From the NCBI GenBank assembly GCA_017547265.1, contig JAFYQC010000219.1, positions 1-5,011 of the forward strand: a DNA stretch of 5,011 nt, in the 5' to 3' direction. Shown here piece after piece: positions 1 through 5,011 of this stretch. The notes below the pieces were generated by a model, which worked only from the letters and a program-made list of their open reading frames with translations, made no database searches and was not told the DNA's origin. Every line of letters begins with the position of its first letter. Position 1 is the first letter of the stretch. This stretch comes from Kiritimatiellia bacterium. GTDB lineage: Bacteria; Verrucomicrobiota; Kiritimatiellia; RFP12; UBA1067. The position numbers and the translations under genes were made by a program.

Positions 1-2
1 AC

Positions 3-278
3 ATCCCCGACTGCGTGAGGCACATCCGCGGATCTGCGTTCTACGGCTGCACGAGCCTGACGGACGTGACGCTCCCCGACTCGGTGATGGACATCGAGGG
101 CAAGGCGTTCTACAACTGCCGCAGCCTGACAGAATTGGAGATTCCTGACAGTGTGGAGCGAATTGAGCATGAAGCGTTTTACTGTTGCAGCGGGCTCTCC
201 AGTATTGAAATTGGCTATGGGGTGTCCGAACTTCATGATAACGCGTTCGGCAGTTGCAGTAATCTGAAAAGTGTCACA
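3..278 (+). repeat. Four tandem 69-bp units encoding 23-residue BspA-type LRRs
   Basis: Units lie at 3-71, 72-140, 141-209 and 210-278, with no indel between them. Each encodes I/L-P-D-x-V near its start (the fourth has IGYGV), then AF at positions 12-13 of the unit and C at position 16. The first two units are GC-rich and alike at DNA level, sharing runs such as tccccgact and gcgttctac. Units three and four are clearly less GC-rich and have drifted. A fifth, degenerate unit starts at 279. The array probably continues to the left of the window. Confidence 0.88.
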
Positions 279-995
279 TTCAAAGGTAATGCGCCGGAGG
301 TTTATAGTGCGTTTGAGAATGTTTCTGAGAACTGCGTTGCATACGTTCTGCCGAATTCGACCGGGTGGGGTGTGAGTGCGGGCGAGAAGTGGAATGGACT
401 GACGCTCATGTATTGGTATTATGCAGGGTTCCCGCTGGTCGAGCATGATTCGGATATTCGGGTCGCATTGGCGGGGGCAGCCGATGGTCGTCTGGCGGGA
501 ATGATTACGAATGTGGTTGAATACTATGCCTACTGGGATTGGGCGCACAGCGTCAAGAACCGGATTGGACAGCTTTTGGAATCCTCGGAGGTGAAGTCTT
601 CGCCCCATGCGGCGGCGGCGTATCTGCTGGGAGCGGAAGAATTGTTCGACAACGAGCCGACGATTGTGATTACGGGTGTGGAGATGGGCGATGGCGCGGC
701 AAGCGCATCCTTCTTGAATCGGAACGGGCTGCTTCTTGCGGACGCGCAGAAGCGCGTCCCTCCCGCATGCATGACCGTGAGCGTGGTCGTGAAGGACGGC
801 GAGAGGGTGGTCGCGGTCGACGCGTCGAAAGTGGCGGCGATGTTCGAGGCGACGAGCGACCTCGGCGACTGGAACGGCGCTGCGAAGCTGACGCCGACGG
901 TGCAGGTGCTGGAGGGCGACGGCGCCACCATGCGCTTCAGGGTGACGCCCGGCGACGGGACGGCGACGCGCGCGTTCCTGAGAATACGACGATAG
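3..995 (+). CDS. BspA-type leucine-rich-repeat surface protein, 3' part (5' end outside window)
   Basis: The frame is open to the left edge, so the GTG at 15 is only an internal valine; 330 residues are visible. Residues 1-92 are four exact 23-residue repeats of the BspA/LRR_5 type, each following IPDSVxxIxxxAFxxCxxLxxV, with a fifth degenerate unit after them. Such repeats form a curved solenoid, usually on secreted or surface proteins that bind host, fibre or protein ligands; the ligand here is unknown. A region of about 200 residues follows, with an aromatic helix-like stretch (YYAYWDWAHSV, about 172-182) and an Ala-rich stretch. The protein ends in a Gly/Thr-rich beta-like tail, MRFRVTPGDGTATRAF, then LRIRR. 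The same tail survives at 2235-2312, so it is a family C-terminal module, perhaps for sorting or anchoring (inference). The signal peptide must lie upstream of the window. The LRR call is firm; localisation is inferred. Confidence 0.88.
   Translation: MPDCVRHIRGSAFYGCTSLTDVTLPDSVMDIEGKAFYNCRSLTELEIPDSVERIEHEAFYCCSGLSSIEIGYGVSELHDNAFGSCSNLKSVTFKGNAPEVYSAFENVSENCVAYVLPNSTGWGVSAGEKWNGLTLMYWYYAGFPLVEHDSDIRVALAGAADGRLAGMITNVVEYYAYWDWAHSVKNRIGQLLESSEVKSSPHAAAAYLLGAEELFDNEPTIVITGVEMGDGAASASFLNRNGLLLADAQKRVPPACMTVSVVVKDGERVVAVDASKVAAMFEATSDLGDWNGAAKLTPTVQVLEGDGATMRFRVTPGDGTATRAFLRIRR
918..995 (+). repeat. C-terminal tail module, intact copy (paired with 2235-2312)
   Basis: This 78-base stretch, including the stop codon, aligns without gaps to 2235-2312; I count about 61 of 78 identical bases. 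It encodes DGATMRFRVTPGDGTATRAF followed by LRIRR. Most differences between the copies are synonymous or conservative (Thr/Ser, Arg/Lys, Met/Ile), as expected for a protein segment under selection. It is in frame here and out of frame in the second copy. Confidence 0.85.
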
Positions 996-1023
996 ATATG
1001 ATTCGGAATGAAGGAAACATAGT

Positions 1024-1029
1024 GGAGGG
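1024..1029 (+). promoter_or_regulatory. Shine-Dalgarno sequence of the 1036 gene
   Basis: GGAGGG ends 6 bases before the ATG at 1036 and settles that start. It lies in the 40-base gap after the LRR gene, which holds no hairpin with a T-run, so read-through from upstream is plausible. Confidence 0.75.
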
Positions 1030-1035
1030 TGTGTT

Positions 1036-1734
1036 ATGTTCACATTGATTAATTCGCTGTTCACGCCGCTCAAGGCGTTCTGCCAGCAGGTGCTCAACAT
1101 GTGCGTGCGAATGTTCCCGCATGGCGTATTGTGGAACCTCCTGGGGTTGGTGACGTTTGTCGTTGCAATGGCGCTGGCGCTGTACGTAATCGTGCTGATC
1201 CTTCGCAAGTTGCATTCCGGGACGTATGTGAGGCAAGTCACGTGGCCATACACTTTTAGCCACATCTTGCTGGGCGCGGCACTTGGAATTGCAGGTCTTG
1301 TCAATCCCGCCGACGACGACTGGAGGACGATTCTCTATGTCGTGTTTGGTGGTTGGGCTGTTCTTGCGCTGTTGCTGATGATGCGGCGAGCATTCACCTT
1401 TGAGAAATCTCTCCTTTTGCGGCTTCTTTATCTTGTGGTCGGGCTTGCGTATGGAGTTGAGTTGCTGGCTGTCGGCATGTTTTCGGTTTTGATCGTATAT
1501 GCCGCTGTCGTGGTCGTCATTGTGGTCCTCGTGGCTCTTGCAGTTGTGTTTGGTGGACTGAGGTCGATGTTCCCGCAATCCTCGGGCGGCGGTGGGGGTG
1601 GAACAGTGTCGCAACGTGAAGCTACTTTGGAAGACGGAACAAAGGTTGTCGAGGAGGGAATCGGCTGGAGGGAGGTCGGCGGTTCCAAAACGTACAACGA
1701 GAACATGGACGGAACTTTTTCAAGAACGTCGTAA
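1036..1734 (+). CDS. Unrecognised integral membrane protein with Gly-rich linker and polar C-terminal tail
   Basis: The 232-residue protein has no family I can name. By hydrophobicity it has about five membrane spans: residues 32-56, 74-90, 98-116, 126-148 and 149-175, the last carrying a valine-rich run (VVVVIVVLVALAVVF). An amphipathic N-terminus (FTLINSLFTPLKAF) precedes them. After the last span come six consecutive glycines (184-189) and a polar tail of about 43 residues with LEDGTKVVEEG, GWREVGG and NENMDGTFS, which may be a small beta-rich domain. No catalytic motif or transporter signature is visible. Basic residues (RKLH at 57-60, MRR at 116-118) suggest which loops are cytoplasmic. 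The start is well supported by GGAGGG. It lies 40 bases after one LRR gene and 18 bases before another, so it could be co-expressed with surface proteins; a role in their export or anchoring is only a guess. Long antisense frames over this gene are shadows of its hydrophobic codons. Confidence 0.82.
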   Translation: MFTLINSLFTPLKAFCQQVLNMCVRMFPHGVLWNLLGLVTFVVAMALALYVIVLILRKLHSGTYVRQVTWPYTFSHILLGAALGIAGLVNPADDDWRTILYVVFGGWAVLALLLMMRRAFTFEKSLLLRLLYLVVGLAYGVELLAVGMFSVLIVYAAVVVVIVVLVALAVVFGGLRSMFPQSSGGGGGGTVSQREATLEDGTKVVEEGIGWREVGGSKTYNENMDGTFSRTS

Positions 1735-1752
1735 CGGGCTTTATAGAAGCAC

Positions 1753-2262
1753 ATGAAATCTTCGTTTAAAAGATGTCTTTGGCTGTGTGTGGCATGTCTT
1801 GCTTGGACAGTTGCATGTGCCGAAACGTTTACATACATGGACGGTGGCAATCCGTATTTCCCGATTCCTGACAGGAATTACGCGACGGTGGATGGCGTAA
1901 GGTATGGCTATATTGTAGATAGCGGCAGAGCGATGATATTCTGCTGGGAATACAACAGCTATATGGGTCGCGCCTTCCCTTGCAACGCCGTGTCCGCGCC
2001 GATAAATGAAGATGGAAGCCATTATCCGTTCTGCGTGAAGGGCGATATTGTCATTCCCTCGGAGTTGGACGGTCTCCCGGTCACGAAGATCGGACACAAG
2101 GCGTTTCAGGGGTGTAGCGGAATAACTTCGGTTGAAGTGCCGGAGGGCGTTGTTGACATTGAAGACAAGGCTTTCGCGACAAACACCTCGATGAGGGTAT
2201 TTATATGCGCTGAATCCGTTACGAACATAGCGTCGACGGTGCCACGATACGCTTCAGGGTGA
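1753..2262 (+). CDS. Secreted BspA-type LRR protein, internally deleted and frameshifted (probable pseudogene)
   Basis: The open frame encodes 169 residues. Residues 1-23 are a signal peptide: basic start (MKSSFKR), hydrophobic core, and an ACA-E signal-peptidase I site; TVAC is a poor lipobox. A domain starting TVDGVRYGYIVDSGRA (45-60) resembles the N-terminal domain that often precedes BspA repeats in Kiritimatiellota- and Lentisphaerota-like proteins. LRR sequence follows: IPSELDGLPVTKIGHKAF, then a 23-residue unit at 129-151 and the start of another. The frame then ends abruptly in STVPRYASG. The same DNA in the neighbouring frame encodes the family C-terminal tail ending FLRIKK, so further repeats and roughly 200 residues of middle region are missing and the join is out of frame. 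It may still be translated as a short secreted protein. The start is 18 bases after the previous gene, with only a weak ribosome site (agaag). The LRR and signal-peptide calls are strong; pseudogene status is likely but not proven. Confidence 0.8.
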   Translation: MKSSFKRCLWLCVACLAWTVACAETFTYMDGGNPYFPIPDRNYATVDGVRYGYIVDSGRAMIFCWEYNSYMGRAFPCNAVSAPINEDGSHYPFCVKGDIVIPSELDGLPVTKIGHKAFQGCSGITSVEVPEGVVDIEDKAFATNTSMRVFICAESVTNIASTVPRYASG

Positions 2263-2312
2263 TGCCCGGCGACGGCACGGCCTCAAGCGCGTTCCTGCGG
2301 ATAAAGAAGTAG
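2235..2312 (+). pseudogene. Out-of-frame C-terminal tail remnant of the 1753 LRR gene
   Basis: In the frame starting at 2235 this reads DGATIRFRVMPGDGTASSAF, then LRIKK and TAG at 2310-2312. It matches the end of the upstream LRR protein over its full length with no gap and no internal stop. The preceding LRR frame is offset (a -1/+2 shift) and stops at 2260-2262 inside this module. The clean state of the remnant suggests the deletion is recent, or that it is an assembly or sequencing error. The join lies near 2231-2235, where the sequence cgtcgacgg resembles gggcgacgg of the intact copy. Confidence 0.8.
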
Positions 2313-2327
2313 GTTTAACATTTAGGC

Positions 2328-2334
2328 GGAGGAA
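2328..2334 (+). promoter_or_regulatory. Shine-Dalgarno sequence of the 2339 gene
   Basis: GGAGGAA, with the GGAGG core ending 6 bases before the ATG at 2339, is a near-ideal ribosome site. It lies in the 26 bases between the TAG of the tail remnant and the start codon. Its preservation argues that the downstream gene is active despite the decay upstream. Confidence 0.75.
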
Positions 2335-2338
2335 ACGT

Positions 2339-3457
2339 ATGGAGCAAGAAGAAGAGAAGTCTCACAAGAAGACCGAATGGATCGTTGCTGAGCATGGGGA
2401 AGATCATGCTACGATTAACGCTGAAAGTGGAGATATTAAGTCCAGCGACGATCAAGAGCTTGTGTACCTTGGAATGTGGGGAAAAGAACTGAAATCAGTC
2501 TCGGTGAAAGAAGGTAACTTCTGCTTGAAATTACCTAAAGGATGGAAAGCAGATCCAGTAAATGTCGAGGTGGCAAGTCGATGGGACCAGGGGTTCTTTT
2601 TTGCTGGTCCGATAGATCAGGAATGGGCATACGTGCAGCACCTGGTTTTGTCGCCTGAACATGTCAATGACGACATAAAAGATGCAATCAATATAGAGTT
2701 GCGCCTTTTCGGCTTGGTGTCCATCCATCCACCTAAAGGGACGGAGCGCCTAACCATAAAAGATATGGCTTCGTTTGGTTGCGTGCCTGTTACAAGTTCT
2801 GCATTTCTTAAGCGACATTGCGCGGACAGGATGGCAACTTGGATTGGCACCTTTCTCAGGGACGGTGTGAAATGTCGCCTTTACATACTTTGCCTTCAGA
2901 GGGGGCGTGAAGTTTGGAGGGTAGAGTATGTGTTCCCCGTCAAAGAGTACTCTGCGACACAGATTAATTGGAATGGCAAGGAGGCTGTTAAAAGCGATAT
3001 AGAATACGAAATAGGCGACCAGCCGTCGCAGCCCGAACAAATAAGAGCGGGAATTGTTCTTGGGAATTTCAGGGCATATGATGCTGCCAGATGCCAGCTC
3101 TGCGGAAAGATCGTCTCGGATGAAGACATTGTCGAGATACCTCTTGAAAACGTCGATTTGACTCAAATCATAGGTGTGCCAATTCGCGGAGAATGCACGG
3201 TAAAACCTCATTGTTGTCCTGAATGTAGGGGCAAGTTTAAAGCCAAGGACATCTCGGAGGCTCAGATAAAGGCCATTCCAGCCATTGCAGAGGTGTTGCA
3301 AGGTGGCGCAAGGATAGAAGATGAATGGCTTAAGGCAAATGTCGACAAGTCGAGCAAAAGGCGCTTTTGGATATTCCTTATGTCAATTGCCGGTTTATTT
3401 GTTGCCTTGATGATTGCCGGAAGAATTTTCAAGGCGCTTATACATGGTGCTTCCTGA
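2339..3457 (+). CDS. Unrecognised zinc-ribbon-like protein with C-terminal membrane anchor
   Basis: The 372-residue protein starts with a charged segment (MEQEEEKSHKK). There is no signal peptide, so the N-terminal bulk is probably cytoplasmic. Residues about 40-225 look like a mixed alpha/beta domain, with FCLKLPKGWK at 61-70 and REVWRVEYVFPV at 190-201; a distant likeness to PsbP/Mog1-type folds is possible but weak. Next comes a four-cysteine motif, CQLCGK (C252, C255) and HCCPEC (C293 or C292, C296), about 37 residues apart. This fits a treble-clef or zinc-ribbon site and suggests a structural or protein-binding role. A single hydrophobic span at about 343-361 follows KSSKRR, leaving only about 11 residues after it, as in tail-anchored proteins. 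The start has an excellent GGAGG. The next gene begins 67 bases downstream, or overlaps by 14 bases if its alternative start is used. Codon use looks ordinary. No enzyme motif is visible and the family is unknown to me. Confidence 0.8.
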   Translation: MEQEEEKSHKKTEWIVAEHGEDHATINAESGDIKSSDDQELVYLGMWGKELKSVSVKEGNFCLKLPKGWKADPVNVEVASRWDQGFFFAGPIDQEWAYVQHLVLSPEHVNDDIKDAINIELRLFGLVSIHPPKGTERLTIKDMASFGCVPVTSSAFLKRHCADRMATWIGTFLRDGVKCRLYILCLQRGREVWRVEYVFPVKEYSATQINWNGKEAVKSDIEYEIGDQPSQPEQIRAGIVLGNFRAYDAARCQLCGKIVSDEDIVEIPLENVDLTQIIGVPIRGECTVKPHCCPECRGKFKAKDISEAQIKAIPAIAEVLQGGARIEDEWLKANVDKSSKRRFWIFLMSIAGLFVALMIAGRIFKALIHGAS

Positions 3458-3508
3458 CAACTCTGCGACGCATTTAGCTTCTGCCGCATCGAGATGGAAA
3501 AGTGAAAT

Positions 3509-3517
3509 AGGAAAGGA
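3509..3517 (+). promoter_or_regulatory. Shine-Dalgarno sequence favouring the 3525 start
   Basis: AGGAAAGGA ends 7 bases before the ATG at 3525. It supports this start over the in-frame ATG at 3444, which has only a weak aaggcg upstream. The gap 3458-3524 holds no terminator-like hairpin. Confidence 0.6.
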
Positions 3518-3524
3518 TCAAGCA

Positions 3525-5011
3525 ATGGAACTAAACTGCACAACCGAGAAGAGCGAGAAGGAAACGGTTAAGCCATCTTGGCGTAGGCGTGCGCTTAAGA
3601 TCATCCTATGGCTTGTTGGCGTCCCAATTGCGCTGGCGGCGCTGCTTACGATCTATTTCTGCATTGGTGGAATCGAGTGGGGCGACTGGACGATCCCTGA
3701 CGAGGCGGATCTGCGGCTTGAAGTGCGAGAGGTGCCAGACGAGGAGAATGCATATCTGGCGCTACAGGCTTTGACAAACGTCTATCATGTTGCTGAAGGC
3801 GATGATGAATCTGCTGAGATATCAGACGAGACGTTTGTCATGTACTATGGCGATCCGTCCTTCAGGGGGCATGTTGGCGATGATCTGGGGAAGTGGTCCG
3901 CCATACGCAGTGACCCGGCGTCGCCGGAACGAGCTGCGAGGATACTTGCCGACAATGCGGAATTCTTCGAGGGCTTTAAAAAGGCGTTGTCACTTAATGG
4001 TTATGTTGATGTTGACGCGAGACGTAAATGTGCCAGGTCCGCCAAGGAAGGCAAGATGACATTTGCGATGTCATTTTCAACATTCCGGCCCTTCCTTAAG
4101 TTTGCGCGACTTGTCAAGATGCGGTCGCAAGTTGCAATAGAGAAGGGTGATGTTGAAGCTGCCGTTTCCGATATTGCCGATATGCACGCCTTGGGGCAGC
4201 GTCTTAAGATAAACAACGAAGATCTAATTTTATATGTGTGTGGTGGATGGATCGAGAAATTTTCATTTGCAAAGATGTGCGATATCGTGGCGACAGGCAA
4301 TGCCACGGAGGAGATTCTCGGGCGGTTCGGCAATATGGTTGCCGTGAGCGAGGCCAATGCGCCAATGGCCTGGGAACGTGCTCTGAAGGCGGAGATTGCA
4401 AAACATTCTGAAGGGGTGGAGTGGCATTGCAATCATCCGGACAAGGCACTGATTTATGCTGGTCCGATTTTCTATAACATTGAAGGTGACACTGTGTCGC
4501 CTACAATTTTATGCCGACTACTTGCAAATTGGCCTGGGTTTGCCAAATTTGCCTTTCACCGTCGCGAGATGCTATATCGCCAGACCATGCTTGATCGCGC
4601 TATGCTTGCAGGTGACGATGGCCTGACGGAAATGATTTTGCGTGAGATTCCTCGCAGTATGTTCCTGCCAAATTGTGTAGGCAACAACATGATTGCCGGG
4701 CTATGTCCTATTTTAAGTCCGCTTAGTAAAGAGAGCAGTCTGAACCGTCTTTGTCCGCGGCTCGTGCTTGCTTCTGAGAAATGGCGCAGGGCGCATGGGG
4801 GAGTGAATCCGCCGTCGCTTGACGCGCTCGTGCCTGACTATCTTGCAGATGTTCCAAGAGACCCGTGGAGCAAGTCGGGTGAGCCCATTAAGTATGCCGC
4901 CGCGCTTGGTGTCGCATGGAGCGTCGGCTTTAAGGGCAATTACGACTACCGTGAAATTGTGAAGGGCAATGCCAATGGGAATACATCGGCTACTGACGGC
5001 GACACGCAAAA
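3525..5011 (+). CDS. Single-span membrane protein with GspG/pseudopilin-like C-terminal motif (3' end outside window)
   Basis: The frame is open from 3525 to the right edge: 495 codons and no stop. A short charged N-terminus ending in WRRR is followed by one membrane span at about 24-48, so the bulk should lie outside the inner membrane. Residues about 60-90 include PDEENAYLALQAL; a DEN-AY-AL stretch just after the anchor is common in such proteins of planctomycete and verrucomicrobial relatives. The middle is largely helical, with a TPR-like AIEKGDVEAAVSDIADM at 204-220. The C-terminal part reads EKWRRAHGG, PPSLDALVPDYLADVPRDPW, then IKY and WSVG (418-468). This matches the C-terminal pattern of GspG-type pseudopilins and their large single-span relatives, G-x-P-x-SL-x-LVP-x-YL-x-x-P-x-DP. 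The usual GxDGxxDDGG ending is replaced by GFKGNYDYRE. No prepilin peptidase site precedes the span, so it is not a typical pilin. In-frame ATG 3444 is an alternative start adding 27 residues. Function unknown; likely a periplasmic scaffold or envelope protein (inference). Confidence 0.82.
   Translation, partial: MELNCTTEKSEKETVKPSWRRRALKIILWLVGVPIALAALLTIYFCIGGIEWGDWTIPDEADLRLEVREVPDEENAYLALQALTNVYHVAEGDDESAEISDETFVMYYGDPSFRGHVGDDLGKWSAIRSDPASPERAARILADNAEFFEGFKKALSLNGYVDVDARRKCARSAKEGKMTFAMSFSTFRPFLKFARLVKMRSQVAIEKGDVEAAVSDIADMHALGQRLKINNEDLILYVCGGWIEKFSFAKMCDIVATGNATEEILGRFGNMVAVSEANAPMAWERALKAEIAKHSEGVEWHCNHPDKALIYAGPIFYNIEGDTVSPTILCRLLANWPGFAKFAFHRREMLYRQTMLDRAMLAGDDGLTEMILREIPRSMFLPNCVGNNMIAGLCPILSPLSKESSLNRLCPRLVLASEKWRRAHGGVNPPSLDALVPDYLADVPRDPWSKSGEPIKYAAALGVAWSVGFKGNYDYREIVKGNANGNTSATDGDTQ

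Noticed and set aside
530..931. Minus-strand open frame of 133 codons in the GC-rich end of the first LRR gene
   Set aside because: Ser/Thr/Pro-rich low-complexity shadow with no ribosome site or family likeness.
996..1035. Terminator or promoter between the first LRR gene and the membrane protein
   Set aside because: No GC-rich hairpin with a T-run and no paired -35/-10 boxes can be made out in these 40 bases; only the ribosome site is clear.
539..1048. Plus-strand open frame of 169 codons overlapping the end of the first LRR gene
   Set aside because: It is an Arg/Gly-rich frame produced by the very high GC content there. The LRR frame has a homologous tail in a second gene, so it is the coding one.
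937..1614. Minus-strand open frame of 225 codons across the five-span membrane protein
   Set aside because: Its product is rich in His, Gln, Arg and Lys with no domain pattern. It is the mirror of hydrophobic codons on the + strand, which has a clear ribosome site and membrane segments.
1834..1836. Lipoprotein processing at a cysteine near the end of the 1753 signal peptide (around 1816-1821)
   Set aside because: TVAC lacks the usual Leu at -3 and Gly or Ala-Gly context of a lipobox, and the adjacent ACA-E is a normal signal-peptidase I site.
2220..2262. Programmed ribosomal frameshift joining the LRR frame to the tail at 2235
   Set aside because: No slippery heptamer or adjacent strong hairpin is evident, and a frameshift would not restore the missing middle region; deletion explains the data better.
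3589..4059. Two short plus-strand open frames (3589-3774 and 3787-4059) read as small genes
   Set aside because: They are Arg/Met/Leu-rich out-of-frame shadows inside the 3525 gene, whose frame stays open for 495 codons with a membrane anchor and a recognisable C-terminal motif.

Overview
The window looks like a piece of a gut- or rumen-type bacterium of the Planctomycetota-Verrucomicrobiota-Chlamydiota group, most probably Kiritimatiellota or Lentisphaerota. This is inferred from three protein styles: BspA-type leucine-rich-repeat (LRR) surface proteins with a TVDG-type N-terminal domain, a recurring C-terminal tail ending in FLRI plus two basic residues, and a single-span membrane protein with a pseudopilin-like C-terminal motif. 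No marker gene is present to prove the taxonomy. The standard genetic code fits every gene.

Layout, all on the + strand and tightly packed. (1) 3-995 is the 3' part of a BspA-type LRR surface protein, open at the left edge. (2) 1036-1734 is an unrecognised integral membrane protein with about five spans, a hexaglycine linker and a polar tail. (3) 1753-2262 is a secreted BspA-type LRR protein that looks decayed: it keeps its signal peptide, N-terminal domain and about two repeats, then runs out of frame into an otherwise intact family C-terminal tail at 2235-2312. (4) 2339-3457 is an unrecognised protein with a four-cysteine zinc-ribbon-like motif and a C-terminal membrane anchor. (5) 3525 to the right edge is a membrane-anchored protein with a GspG-like C-terminal motif, incomplete at its 3' end.

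The gaps between genes are 40, 18, 76 (of which 50 bases are the out-of-frame tail) and 67 bases. I see no terminator or convincing promoter in any of them, so the genes could be co-transcribed. Three have clear Shine-Dalgarno sequences; the start of the decayed LRR gene does not. No gap exceeds 300 bases, and I see no RNA gene, insertion sequence, CRISPR array or attachment site.

The strongest observation is the internal deletion and frameshift in the second LRR gene, set beside its better-preserved paralogue about 1.2 kb upstream. The two share a gap-free 78-base C-terminal module. The first LRR gene is also a patchwork in base composition. Together these suggest an LRR surface-protein family that is recombining and shedding modules. 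Whether the three membrane proteins work with the LRR proteins is not shown by the sequence.
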